A stretch of DNA of 64,000 bases from Micropterix aruncella (GCA_944548615.1 OX155980.1:43932948-43996947), one strand, 5' to 3'. Positions 12,116 through 23,800 are shown, counted from the first letter of the stretch. Translations and numbers: made by a program. Notes: a model not told the origin generated them from the sequence alone.

Positions 12116-13278
12116 AAATATGTCCCCTATGGTCTTTTTAACTTGCTTCTTCTTTATGTATACTCTAATATTTGTATTATCGTCTGCTTTTTGAGATATG
12201 GCTTTCCCTCCAAAACTTTCCCGCCAAATATGAATGGGACGCTCTGGGAGACGCTCGCCTGTTTTGCAATAGCTGTCCACCTTAAAATTTCCTTCATTTC
12301 TGAACTACAGCTCCTCCAGTGATCAAAATTTGTACGATATTCCGACTCTATTTGATGTCAAAACATGGCAACATTTTCCTGCCGTTAATAATTCTGATTA
12401 ATTTTTCCGTCAAATCGTCATTTATTTAGATTCAAACATTAAATTCTCCCTGTGATCTATCGTACGGAATATATGCTATGCTTCATAAAATAGCTTATTT
12501 CATTGGCTTTATTCTAGTATGTCCATCTACGGTGTGTTCTATCTATATGTGCGGTAATTAGCATTATCGTCTATAGTGGCGATTTTTCTTGGTAAAAGTA
12601 CGACAATCTAACCATAATTTGAACTGTCACTTTGAAGCTGGCAGCGAATTCCTTCCCTGCGATATTTAAATCGATTGCTAACTATTTATTCTGTTTTCAG
12701 GTTCTACTTTCGTTTCAGAGGATAGTGCTTATTCTACACTACGTCTATAGTGCGTGTCGTCACTGAAACCTTCCTAAATATCCTGTATTTCCATCATGCA
12801 TCTTTTAAAGACCCATTTTTGCATGCGATTTCGGCGTTTTTTCAATCATCGATTTTTCCTTGATTTTTCTCTAAAGCCTATTTAGTTTTATTTTATTTAG
12901 TGGTTTATTGCTATTACGCTTCATTTTTAACGAATATATAGACGTTTCAATGTTTTATTGAGTTTTATTCTTATTTTAATATATTTTGTATTCCCCTGTC
13001 ACATGTCGGTCAAATCTTTTATACAGTTATCTGCTTATCGACGGTAACATTTCGCGCGTCTGCCGCTAGATGTCGCTACACGTTTTGAAAATGATTTAAA
13101 TTTTGGGATAATGAATGAATCGACTAATTACTACTTTTACGTTTCGAATACCATTCACCTTGCCTTTCCGTTGCTACGTATAGATGGTAATAGGTGTGCT
13201 TACATGGCTTTGTTTGGTTTAGATATTATGTATTTTACTTGACAGGAGGCGTTCGAATTTATATCATTACAGTAGTTA

Positions 13279-13372
13279 GGGGGGTAAGGGGGTGAGTTGG
13301 GGTGAGGGGTAAGGAGAGGGCGATTGGGAAGAAGAGGGAGAGGGAGGGTTAAGGGGGGGGGGGGTGAAGGGG
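13279..13372 (+). repeat. G-run block with G-quadruplex pattern
   Basis: Runs of 6, 5, 4 and 4 G separated by 3-6 bases occur at 13279-13310. A second set (GGG, GGG, GGG, then 12 G, then 4 G) lies at 13337-13372. This matches the usual four-run G-quadruplex pattern on the plus strand in an otherwise AT-rich region. Whether it folds or has a role cannot be told from sequence alone. Confidence 0.6.
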
Positions 13373-14113
13373 TAGATTGTCTGCTTGCCGGGAAAGTCTA
13401 GGGGTGACACAACCGATATTTTCACTCAATATATGTAATTATAAACAAATTTTAATGATTTCAATCATTTCACCGCCATCTAGGGTATAGTTGCTAAATT
13501 AAGCTGAATTAAGAGCCGTATCACATATTTTTTCCAGAAAGGCAAGAAAAGTGGATTTTTGGCGTTCTAATTCCAAGAAATAAAGAGATTTCTACAAACT
13601 TTATTTACTGAATTACCTGGACCATTTCTTGATGTTGACCATAGCGGCCTTTAATTTTAGATGTAACGAATATTATTTACTTATTCAGCCCATTTTCCGA
13701 AAGTCGTTATTCGTAAAACGCTCGGAAGGCAAACTTTGAGCTCCTTAATACAGTAATATCACTACAACGAAAACCGTATACTATTTTTTTTATGTCCGTG
13801 ATGTATTCTTGATGTACACTACGGCTTTATTTTTTCGTTTTTTGACCACATATCCAAGGTATACATTACTTACAATTACACAAAATTAAAAAAAAATCTT
13901 CCTGTATCATTCTAATTTTCTCAGAAATAAAATAAGATTCTTATATAATACTTATACTATATTAAAGTTCACTCTTTTAGCAATACGACATAATATAAAT
14001 TATTGTCATTAGAAAGGAGAAAACACTGCAAAAAACAATTAGAAATTGTGTATATATTTGCTTGCGCAAGAGAAGAGCGCTCAGTGCCGCGGGTTTTCTC
14101 CCAGGGTTGAATA

Positions 14114-14142
14114 GTTATTTATTTATTTATTTATTTATTTAT
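14114..14142 (+). repeat. (TTTA)n microsatellite
   Basis: About seven TTTA/ATTT units occur in a row. Confidence 0.9.
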
Positions 14143-14739
14143 CCTATCTTTTATAGTTACATCCAAAAAAAAATGCGTTCATTTTTTCAACTCATTTTAA
14201 AAGAATACCTACGCTATTTTGTAATACGGCTCTTAAGGCAAACTTTTTGTTTACTTTCTGTCACACGTCATATCACGTCCGCGTCGCTCTTAGATGGTCG
14301 CTGTCCGTTTTCTCCTAGACCTTGGTGACATTCCTGATCGTAGATCAAATGAGCAAGGCACCGCAACGTAAAAAAGAAGTATATTTCCGTTTATCTTTGA
14401 AAGATTACTGTTAATAAAGTGACCGTCATGTCGCCGGTTTTCAGGTAGTTATATTTTAATGTGGTTTTATTTTGTGTCTCAGTATCAAACCAATATTTAT
14501 TTTACAAAATTTACAATAAACATTAACGTTATGACCAGTTTTGTATTTCAGTTGTGAGGGACCACCCCTCACTGGACTCCAATTTGCTCGTAGTGAGGAG
14601 GTGGTATCATCAGGGGGTTTTCTCCGTAATGAAAGGCATTCTTGATGAAGCTGAAGTTGTTAATGGATGAACTTGGTTGATGATTGCCAGTTATAACGCT
14701 TCCGAATATTGAGCCGCGGCGTGCGGTTAGATAGTGAGT

Positions 14740-14802
14740 GCTCGAAGAATGATGCTCGCGGATATGATGGCTGATAATATCCGCGAGCATCATTCTTCGA
14801 GC
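14740..14802. repeat. Perfect 26-bp inverted repeat in the Gypsy LTR
   Basis: The left arm at 14740-14765 (begins GCTCGAAGAATGATGC) and the right arm at 14777-14802 (ends GCATCATTCTTCGAGC) are exact reverse complements over 26 bp, separated by an 11-base loop. In the RNA this would be a very stable hairpin in the R/U5 part of the LTR. Confidence 0.92.
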
Positions 14803-14832
14803 TGATTCGAAGATTGATATCGCGGATGTGTG

Positions 14833-14965
14833 CTCGAGGTATGAGGCGCGGCGAGAGACGACTCGAGGATGATTGCGAGGTATGAGCGCGGTAGACGGTC
14901 ACTCGAGGATGATAATGCGAGGTATGAGCGCGGAAGGCGGCAACTCGAGGATGATAGCGCGGTGG
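14833..14965 (-). repeat. ~40-bp tandem repeats in the Gypsy LTR
   Basis: CTCGAGG starts at 14833, 14862, 14902 and 14944. The repeats are followed by variants of GATGAT-(GCGAGGTATGAGCGCGG). Spacing is 29, 40 and 42 bp. These are diverged tandem copies within the LTR. Confidence 0.8.
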
Positions 14966-15000
14966 TTGAGGGAGAGATATGCTGCTTTGTGTTTCCTTAT

Positions 15001-18000
15001 TTATGCCGGCGGGCGATAAACGTTATCTCTGCTTGGTATATAGCGAAAGGATGCTATGTTACTATTAAATCGCACTGGTGCTTTTACGGACCAGCCGGCG
15101 CGCGTTACTGTTATGGGTGGTATATTGTTGTTTCCTGGTGTCGTTATCGTTTCGTCTGATAAAAAGTACGCAGATTTAAGTCGGTCTAATGACACGGCAT
15201 TTTTTTCCCTTTGATGTCCAGGGTGAAGAATTTGCTGGATTTTTTGATGATTTTGTAAGGACCGTCGTAAGGTTGTTGTAATGGACGTTTTACTTCGTCG
15301 ACGCGAATAAATGCGTGCGTCGCTTCTTTTAAGTTCGGATGAATAAATATATTATTTTGCTTGTTGTTTGTAGGTGCGTTTGTAATAAGTTTTTGGATTT
15401 GTGTTCGCAGTCTGTCTGCGAAGTCCGTATCGGGGATTCCTTGTGGAGTTGTTTTGTTGAAGATTTCGCCGGGAAGTCGGAGTGTTCTACCGTATGTTAG
15501 TAAAGCGGGGCTTGTCTGGGAATCTATTCGGATTGCTGATCGAAGTCCCAGGAGTACTGTGGGTAGTTCGTAGACCCACTTGGTTTCGTTGCCTCGTGCC
15601 ATGATCGCTGCTTTAAGTGTTCGGTGTAGCCTTTCGACTTTTCCATTTGCCTGAGGATGGTAGGAGGTCGTGCGCGTTTTCTTGATTTCCATCAGGCTGG
15701 CTAGTTTGCTGAATAAATATGACTCGAAATTACGTCCGCGGTCCGTTGTTATTGTTGATGGGCAGCCGAATCTTGTTATCCAGTTGTCATAGAATGTTTT
15801 GGCGGTTGTTTCAGCGGAGGTATCTGTGATAGGTATGGCTTCGGGCCAATTTGTTGTTCGGTCTATCATTGTTAAAATGTGTTTGAAACCCTGTGATGTG
15901 CCGAGGAGACCAACAATGTCTATGTGGACGTGTTCAAACCTATCTGTGTCCTCGAATTTTCAGAACGGGGTGTGAATGTGTCGGGCCACTTTGGATTTTT
16001 GACAGGACAAGCAAGCTTTGGCCCAATTCCCGACGTCTTTTAGCATGTTGGGCCAGAAAAATCTTTGGCTTATTAGCTTCCTGGTGGCTCTGATCTCGGG
16101 ATGTGAAATATTGTGGAGTTGCTGAAACGCTACTTTCCTGAATTTTGGCGTGAGGAATGGTCTGACGACATCGCTTTGAGTATCGCACATGATTGGTTTA
16201 TCGATTCCGGGGCATCTGAGTTGGCGCATGTGTCGATTTTCGTGGGAAAACTCTTTGATTTCTTAGTTTACCTTCTGTCCGTTGGCGAGATCTTGATAAT
16301 CGATGGGTCCCGGGCAGTTGATTTCTTCAATGTGGGGCAGGTAATCTGCCACTGTGTTGTCTTCGCCTTTAATGTGACGAATGTCGTTGCAGAACTCTGA
16401 TATGTACGTGAGCTGGCGTATTCGGCGTGGCGTCTCGTTTTTGGAGTTAGCGCAATTTTTTAAGGCGTAGATTAACGGTTTATGGTCAGTATAGATGACC
16501 AAATTTTTTCCTTCTACCACGTGACGGTAGTGTTTGACTGTGCGTAGTGTTTTTGTGTGTCTCTTAGGCCCCTAGAGAAGAATCCTAAAGGTTGGAGACC
16601 AGTTTCGCCTTGTTGTTGGAATGCCCCTCCTAACGCGATGTCAGATGCATCAGTTGTCAATACGAGTTGTGCATCGGCATAAGGTGGAGTTAGTGTGAAA
16701 GCGTTTTTGATTGCTTCTTTGCAGTTTTCGAAAGCCGTTATGAGTCCGTCCGTGTAATAGATTTTTCTCTTGTCGTTTTTGCGTGCCCCTATTAATGTCT
16801 TGTTCAGTGGAGCTTGTAGCGATGCTGCGGCCGGGATGCAGTTTCGGTAGAAGTTCATCATGCCCAGGAATTTCCTCATTTCGTGTATGGTATCTGGCCT
16901 TTTGAGATTTGTTATGACCTTTACGCGTTCCTCGAGAGGTTTTATACCGTCTTCGGATACCAGATACCCCAAGTACTCTACTGCGGGTTTGTTTATTTCG
17001 CATTTTGATATATTTACTTTTAGTCCGTAGCTATCCAGTCTCTGGAGTACGAGTTGCAAGTCTTTTGATGTTGATCTTCTGAGGTGCTAGCGATGAGTAT
17101 GTCGTCGATGTAGCAATATGTGTTTGGTACGTCCTGGAGTACCAGATACATAAAACGCTGGAACGTCTGACCTGCGTTCCTCAATCCGTAACTTGTTCTT
17201 ACCCATTTTAATAAGCCGAAGGGAGTGATGATAGCAGTTTTGGGTATATGTTTTTCTTTAATAGGTATCTGTTCATATGCTCGAACGAGGTCCAGCCTCG
17301 TGAAGTGTCTTTTTCCGTTTAGAATGTAAAGTCGTTGATTCTGGCTATGGGATACCGATCTGGCAAGGTTTGAAAATTGAGTCTTCTGTAGTCTCCGCAG
17401 AGTCGTAGTTCGTCGTTCTTTTTCGGAACTACGTGTAGGGGAGAGGACCAGCTTGATTTTGACGGCCTGTAATGCCTAGATCGACCATTTGTTGTATTTG
17501 TTTCTTCACTCTCTCGTATTTGTCATGAGGGAGTGGTCTGGCCTTGCGGAAGACTGGTGGACCTGTTGTCTCAATGTAATGTTCGACGTTGTGCTTAACT
17601 GGAATTTGCTCTAATGGTGCTGGATTGATGACGCTTTGATATTGTTTGAACAGCTCAGGGAATTGAAGATCTTCATACATTGTTGTTATGGTTAGCACGC
17701 TGCTGCTGTCTGCTCGGGCCTTGGTGGATAGAAAAGTTTCACCATCGATTAGTTTGTGATTCTTTATGTCTACTAAAAGATGGTGGTATGCCAAAAAATC
17801 TGCGCCGAGGATTGGTGTAGATACGTCTGCTTTAATGAATTTCCAGAGGTACGGTCTCCTGAGGTCCAGGTTTATTCGGTGTCTTTTCGCCAAATGTTTT
17901 GATTGGAGTACCGTTGGCAGCGTACCGTTTGACGTGTGTTTCCTGATGTTCGGCTTTTGGTGGTTTCGGAAGTACTGATATTTGAGCGCCGGTATCGATT

Positions 18001-18010
18001 AGGTATTTTA
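15001..18010 (-). pseudogene. pol: Gypsy pol: protease, RT, RNase H, integrase (broken)
   Basis: Pol is the replication polyprotein of the element. Minus-strand landmarks, in order, are these. The protease active site DTGAQ lies at 17996-17982, followed by DVSTPILGADFL. The RT begins around RPLPHDKYERVKKQ, with the catalytic YIDD at 17112-17101 and the thumb region at 17059 onward (KCEINKPAVEYLGYLVSEDG). RNase H has TTDASDIALGGAF and YTDHKPLIYALK. The integrase zinc domain has LHNISHPEIRATR and CLSCQ. The integrase core has HIDIVG, TTDRGRNF and NGKVERLHR, the three acidic positions. A VSLDRLK tail follows. The frame changes near 17430, 17060, 16517, 16250 and 15950. There is a further 1-base loss in an A-run near 15203. 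All core motifs survive, but in separate frames. Confidence 0.9.
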
Positions 18011-18099
18011 GTTTGTTCGTTCTGTCGTATATTGTGAGGCGTTTATTTATTGCGTTAGTTGTCGCCTCCTCAGAACTAACAGTAATTAGTTTTTTTGGT

Positions 18100-18609
18100 A
18101 TTCAGTCTTTTCTTCGTGTTTCTGCTGGGGCCAAGAGCACTGCCGCCTGCATTTATATGATTCGTTTCCGAAACGATGGTGGTAGAAACAAAGTCCTCCA
18201 TTTTTTGATCTCTGCTAGGTCGACTTTGACCTGGACTGTTGTCTATAAGGTGGTGCCCGTCTGTTGTTATCCCTGGATGTCGGTCGCGACTGACGGCGAT
18301 GGTTGTCTGTGGTTAATTCTTCTATCCTGAGTGATAGCTTCGAGATCATTTGTCGCAATTCGTTGATATCGTCTGGTTTAGTGGGTGCTGCTTTTGCACT
18401 AGGGGGTGGTAAGGACGTTACCTCGTTGATAAAATATACTGGCTCTGTCGCTGTGTTTTCATCGCTTACGTCTGTCATTTCCTCTAATTCGGATGTGTCC
18501 TTGCTTGGTTGTCCTCCTATTTTGTATTTGATTTGTACTGTGCGACTGGGAAACGGTGTGCCGTCGTCTTGTAGCGATGTGCAGGACGAAGTTCCTACAC
18601 AGGTTTCGT
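18100..18609 (-). pseudogene. gag: Gypsy gag, C-terminal part
   Basis: A minus-strand frame (about 18609 to 18215) covers TEPVYFINEVTSLPPPSAK, a leucine-rich helical stretch (INELRQMISKLSLRIEEL) and an arginine-rich tail. A shifted frame (about 18200-18130) then carries a CFYHHRFG...YKC...C pattern, the nucleocapsid-like zinc-binding motif found just upstream of protease in many insect Gypsy elements. The N-terminal capsid part is absent. The protein would package RNA in the virus-like particle; this copy is broken. Confidence 0.65.
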
Positions 18610-18610
18610 A

Positions 18611-19071
18611 AAATTTTCACAACATTTTGCATCATAAAATTTAGATTTGCATGCAGCTAGTTAGATGAGTTAAAAGTGAAATTAAACTTAACTGGCACTA
18701 TCTAAGTTATATTACGAGACTTATGATATTTTAGGCATACAATCCTAAAATGACTATAGTGAAAATCCTAATAAAGAAAACCTTATTTTGTAGTCCTAAA
18801 TGTTAATGGTTAATTGTACCAAAACATATTTTAGGTTGAACAGTTATATTTTAAATTTTAACGAATTTAAAATGGATGTAAAATTTTTGAATGACTTTTT
18901 ATGGAGACACATCATACAATTAAATATATCCATATCAAGATAATTTTGGTTTCAAAAATATATCAAACATCTCTAGCAAATTTATATTTTACCATATTAG
19001 CTTTATAAAATTATTAATAAATATTTATAAAAGTATCCATTAAAATTATATTTTATGCATCACTTTGTAAA
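18611..19071. other. AT-rich sequence between two elements
   Basis: Very AT-rich sequence with no gene. It begins where Gypsy homology stops and ends at the TIR of the next transposon. Confidence 0.5.
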
Positions 19072-19420
19072 CACCTACGGTGCAATAACGTCACTTATGC
19101 AGATTTGTCAAAAATGACCTGAGTATGCAAAAACACGCCTTAAGTATTTCTGCACTTGGTGGGTAATTGTCACTTGTGTAGTATGAATAGTTTCCGTGTG
19201 AGGGTAATAGTGTTGTTATGGTTTTGGCGATAATCAACCGACCGCCGGGAGATACAACGTCTCATTGGTCAGTTGCGTGTGACTGCCCGTATTTATATGA
19301 TCAGTGACTGCCCGCACGAGCAGACGTGTCTTGGAGTTACAACATCACTAAAGGTAATCGTGAAAATTATTTTTTTTATTTTGGAACAACAATGACCTAA
19401 AATACGTAGCATATGAGTTG

Positions 19421-19690
19421 TGACATTTTTTCTCCAGAAAGTTAATGTTTAATAGTTTTGATATGAAGCAACAACGGTTCTTATGTACGCAATGACTTCG
19501 ATTCTCCAATGTACTTTTGGTTTTACGGTTACAGAGATGTAGTATTACAATAGTGTCATTATTTCTCCAGAAAGTTAATATGTTTAATAGTTGGGATATG
19601 AAGCAACAACGGTTCTTATGTACGTAATGACTTTTATTCTCCAATGTACTATTGCGTTTACTGTTACAACGATGTAGTATTACAATAGTG
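19421..19690 (+). repeat. 133-bp tandem duplication inside the CACCTACGG element
   Basis: TGACATTTTTTCTCCAGAAAG at 19421 recurs as TGTCATTATTTCTCCAGAAAG at 19554. The two units stay alignable to ATGTAGTATTACAATAGTG. Each unit contains GATATGAAGCAACAACGG. Confidence 0.88.
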
Positions 19691-19818
19691 CGAAATGGAA
19701 GAAATTAACAAAATCAGTATAAAAACAATACTTGTATCTGATAAATTGTAAAAACATTATTTTGTTCTTTTTAGTTACGTACACGTTTTTCAAACTTTCT
19801 TTTAGTAGCAGGGTTTTA

Positions 19819-20568
19819 GAAGCAAGATATTGATCTCCTAACGTATGATTTATCTGGCACTGATTCTGGCGACGAATACATGCTTCGCCCAAGAGCGTCT
19901 TCATTCAGCAGTTCCAGTAATTCAAGCAGCAGTTCCAACAGCAGTTCCAGTAGCAGTTCCAATAGCAGTACTAGCGGTTCGTCTGATGATAATAACTCTG
20001 ATAAAGCTGGTGGTGGTAAGGAGTTTAACCAGCCACGAGAACCAGCATCTCTTTCTCTCATCAAATGAGAGAAAGAAAACGAACTCGTAATCAAACAGCC
20101 TGGAAAAATAATATTGCGAAACTATTGAAAAATGCCGGCCAAGGATATATTTCAGAGAAATCTAAAAAAGAATTTCAAGCTAAAAAAATTGGCCCGCCAT
20201 GTTCAATGACGTGTTGGTTGTCTTGTTCATCGAAATTTACTGAAGAAAACAGAATTACAATATTTAAGTCACACTGGGAGTTGGGTAGTTTAGAGAGGCA
20301 GCGAGACTTTTTGAATGCTTGTACGAGACCACTTAAATGTGCATACCGTTGCATAAAGACAAATAGACAATACGAGAGGAACGAAAATACTGCATATTAC
20401 TTACTCAATGAAAACAAAGACAACCTCGTCTGCAAAACTTTTCTGATCAACACTTTGGGCATCACACAAAGGACTATACGAACTGTTATTGATTCCCGAG
20501 CACGCAATGATGGGATCGTTTCATTAGATTTACGAGGAAAGGTACCAAAAATTAAGTGCAAATATTAA
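19819..20568 (+). pseudogene. Transposase N-terminal region, frameshifted and C-terminally deleted
   Basis: A likely exon starts at 19819 after an acceptor-like TTTTAG. It encodes DLSGTDSGDEYMLRPRASSF and then a long serine run with N and G, ending in a stop at 20068. A 1-base shift then opens 20065-20568: RKRTRNQTAWKNNIAKLLKN, GQGYISEK, GPPCSMTCWLSC and GSLERQRDFLNAC, closing with VCKTFLINTLGITQRTIRT. This acidic/Ser-rich head followed by a basic WKxN block, conserved cysteines and an LGI helix recurs in a large set of uncharacterised arthropod transposon proteins. I know the pattern but not a formal domain name. The downstream catalytic core is missing. Confidence 0.65.
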
Positions 20569-21180
20569 CTTCGTAAGCAAATTTGCTGGAATTGTTTCAG
20601 TTGAAATAAAACTTATTGGGATCATTTCTTGACTTTTGTTTCTATTCACCATGACACAATTACACGTTTTAGTTTTAGTTTAGTGCCACAACGTCACAAC
20701 TGATGGGGTTCCACATTTTAAAATGGCCTAATTTTTTAATACAACATTTAAAGTATTTCTATTTTTCTTTAATTTAAAGTTAAAAGTAGTGAAAAAGATA
20801 TTATACACTTATTTTGTTTGAATGACGAATCGTCATCACTTTACAGCGTGTTAAATTTTCAAATGCTTCTCCTTAAAAAACTACTTTTTGTATAAGTGAC
20901 GTTATTCGACCGTAGGTGTGAATATAGGCATTAATTGTCATTTTCATTTTAGTCATAATAGCCTAAATTAATTTTACGATTACTTGCCTGGTACTTGACC
21001 GCGTGTAATTATTTAAACCAGAATAAAAAATAGATTACATGACACTTTATTTTTTATCTTGAATTGATACAAATGATTGCGCAATTACGGACATAATCTA
21101 AGCGTTTAGTTAAAAAATGAAAGGTCTAGTAAAAAAACAGAGTATATGCTCGGTCAACACAATCAGGTACAAGTCGAACG

Positions 21181-21288
21181 CAAACTTTATACAGTCCGCC
21201 CGCGAGCTCAGAAGAATCGGGAGCTGGCGAAAAAGGCGGATTATGCCGCCTTGACCGTCGCTCCATACCTTCGCGCTCTCCCAGCACT
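21181..21288 (+). repeat. GC-rich segment, left member of an inverted pair
   Basis: The segment contains AGAAGAATCGGGAGCTGGCG and ACCGTCGCTCCATACC. It is similar (my estimate about 70%) to the reverse complement of 21959-22057, and about 670 bp separates the two. It could be a terminal segment of an unrecognised element. Confidence 0.6.
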
Positions 21289-21958
21289 ATAAAAAAATCA
21301 GAAAATCAAAAATAAAGAGCGACGACCTTTCGGCGTGAGCAATTGTCACTGACTGATGAAGTATGCATTTTAATAATGATATAATACAGGTACCTTATTC
21401 AATTATCATTACAGTTGTGAGATTATTTATTGCAACACAAGACTTGAAAATATCGAAAACAGCCAGGTGTCCCAATAAATAATATACATGTTAATTAGCT
21501 AATTAATCAGTCATTATATATACGTACTATTTCACTAATCACTATTTCACTAATCATGTAATTGTCTAGTGATTGAAATATTGCGTGTTAAGCGTTATAA
21601 GTTGTTTGCAATGTTATAAGTTACATACTTATTTATTTATTTATGATGGCTGAGTTTTTTAATAGCGACAAGCTTCAAGGGAGTGGTTTAGTACATCGAT
21701 TTTCGATTTTCTGGCTTAGTTTGATGTACTGAATCGCCCACTTAAAGGATGTCACTATTTAAAAAATCAACCTGTGTAATAAACAATATCGACAATATCG
21801 ATATTTCTTTATGCGACTTGACATGACATGACCTTTACTACAGATCTGAGTGAGAGATCGTAACGTTATGAAAGTGCGAAAGGGATGTCATAATTCTAAT
21901 GATTTTTGGCCCAGTCATCAGTTTGTATGGCGGCGACTATAGTAGTTTCCTAGTACTA

Positions 21959-22057
21959 GTACTGGAAGAGTGCGGGGTATGAACCGACGGTCGGGGGCGG
22001 CGTAATCCGGCCGCTTTCTCTGCCCCCGATTCTTCGGAGCTGGCGCGCAAACTGTAC
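21959..22057 (-). repeat. GC-rich segment, right member of an inverted pair
   Basis: On the minus strand this reads GAAGAATCGGGGGCAGAGAA and CGACCGTCGGTTCATACC, matching the segment at 21181-21288 in the same order. Confidence 0.6.
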
Positions 22058-23079
22058 ACTGTATGGTATGACTTTAAAACGTTCGGTGTGCAACTGTAAG
22101 CAATGCAACTGTTTAGTTTGTTTATAATCGTGCAGTCGTCTGCTGCTAGTATAGTAAAACTCAACGCGAGGATGTTTAAAAGCACGTCCGCTTACTCGCT
22201 AATAAAATTACTTGGATCAGTGGCTGTAGTCAAGGATATACCTATAAGACACTAGATGAGCTTCGTTAGAAAACATTTTTGGGTAGATTTCTCCTTTTAA
22301 ATAATATACGAAGATCATGCCAAATAGATGGTCGCAGTCACTTATTTTATTCGGACAGATTTTACAATTTTACTTGGCAGTTATTAGGTAATATATTATT
22401 TGAATTTAAATTTTTAATAAGGTTAGCTTGTGACAGCTCCGCATTCCTTACAAAGGGGTAACTCTGTACGTAAAAATAAACATTTTTTTTTTCTTCGGAT
22501 TTCACCTTTTGTCTGTAGTAGTATTTTGGATAGTATGGTTTTTTTTGTATTAGACATTTTTAAATTGAATTGAGGATCCTCTGAAACTCTTTCGATATAC
22601 CTAGGTTTTGGTACCCAAAAAAAAAAATTATAAGAAACAGATATTTGGAACTTTTTAATGTTCAGATTGATGCACAGAATCGCATCTTAAAAAAAAGATT
22701 TAACATCACAAGATTTTTTCAAATAATTATCCATTAAGTAGGGTATCTATCTATCTTATCTATTTGGTATCGAGGAATTTACTATTACGAAAGGATATAC
22801 TTATCCTTAACCCTCCTGTTCTACCCATGGATGTTTTTGATTCGGGGCAATCTGTGTTTGGCTCCACTTCACCAATGTAGACCGCAGCGCCATGATATTC
22901 CAGGTACTTTTGTTCAATTTTTTCATTGAGTGCTATCCGGCATATTACATACGCTTATTCTTATAAACAGCGGAAATACCGCCGCTGCAAGAGTGCTATT
23001 AAGGACTTTACGATACCTTATTCTAAAATTAACTGTCTTTTGTCATTTATTGCATTAGAAACCAACCGTTTAGTTTGAC

Positions 23080-23800
23080 ACCTTTCGGAAAGGATTTTCG
23101 AAACACCCTCAACCACGTATTTCCGCCGTTTCACCTCATGGGGGTGATTATTTTCAAAATTCTTCAAAACGTATCTTTTAAATCATTCAGGGAAATATTT
23201 CAACTCAAATTAATCAATTTTTCATCCCTTCCCTATTTTACCCACTGGTTATTTTCGGAAAAATCTCGAATACGTCTTTTGTATTTTCATGGAAGAGCAA
23301 ATAACCCTAATTTCGAGATCTTACCTTCATTTTAGAAATAAGTACACTTAATAAATTGAGCAGCCCGATTTACCACTTTAGTTGATGATTATTCTCAAAA
23401 CACTCAAAAATCTATCCCATAATTTTCTCAAGGGAACATTTTAACCAAATTTAAAATTTGACAGTTTTTTTTAATATTATCCCCCTATTTTAACTTTCAT
23501 TGGCTGATATTTGCATAATCCTGAAATGTGTGTTTTTTATAATCTAAGTTGAATATAGTCCTGAATTTGAACCCGTGTCTCACTTCGTTACGGAGATACT
23601 GGCTAAAATATCCCGTCGTTTCACCCGGCTAGGGATCGATTTTTAAAAAATCCTTTCTTGACCCACCCTTATGAATCCAAAACAAACTGACTGCAAAGTC
23701 TAATGTCTCTTGCCTTAGTAAATTAAGATCGGCGTTGATGAAATGAGTCAGTCAGTGGGTTGAGACACTGCGTTTTTTTAAATATACATAGACTGGCGGA
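23080..23800. repeat. Degenerate interspersed repeat, class unknown
   Basis: Diverged phrases such as CCGCCGTTTCACCTCATGGGGG and CCCGTCGTTTCACCCGGCTAGG recur about 500 bp apart. They end in a GAGTCAGTCAGTGGG-like tract, a composition typical of old insect non-coding repeats. I cannot name the family. Confidence 0.3.

Larger units (their letters stand above)
12116..14552. other. T-rich stretch, no recognised gene
   Basis: No protein domain was recognised on either strand. The stretch holds a G-run block (13279-13372) and a TTTA microsatellite (14114-14142). The remainder is T-rich with scattered short frames. Confidence 0.5.
14553..15050 (-). repeat. Gypsy 3' LTR, truncated
   Basis: On the minus strand the segment ends with the same AATTGGAGTCCAGTGAGGG-type sequence as the solo LTR at 28754-29350. 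It has a TATA-like CTATATACC near 15040. The expected U3 start (TGT plus a palindrome, as in the solo LTRs) is missing. It contains the hairpin and tandem repeats listed separately. Confidence 0.7.
14553..18610 (-). mobile_element. Ty3/Gypsy LTR retrotransposon, degraded and 5'-truncated
   Basis: Reading on the minus strand, the order is gag tail, protease, reverse transcriptase, RNase H, integrase and a partial 3' LTR, which is the Gypsy gene order. The 3' LTR end (complement of TGTGAGGGACC at 14553) is homologous to the ends of the two solo LTRs at 28754 and 38654. No 5' LTR is visible. Homology stops near 18610, inside gag, so the 5' end has been lost. The start of the 3' LTR and the polypurine tract also seem deleted near 15050. 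Several frameshifts show that the copy is dead. Confidence 0.88.
19072..20918 (+). mobile_element. DNA transposon with CACCTACGG ends, internally deleted
   Basis: The left end CACCTACGGTGCAATAACG (from 19072) and the complement of the right end, CACCTACGGTCGAATAACG (to 20918), form inverted repeats of about 29 bp that share CACCTACGGT and AATAACGTCACTTAT. The flanking 4-mers are TAAA on the left and TGAA on the right, a possible degenerate target duplication. The interior carries the N-terminal part of a cysteine-containing insect transposase but only about 350 bp after it, so the catalytic region is missing. CAC-type ends and a 4-bp duplication would fit groups such as Chapaev/CMC or Sola; I cannot decide. 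Confidence 0.8.

Noticed and set aside
20065..20568. Independent host gene
   Set aside because: It lies between matching TIRs and continues the upstream Ser-rich frame after a 1-base shift, so it is transposase sequence.
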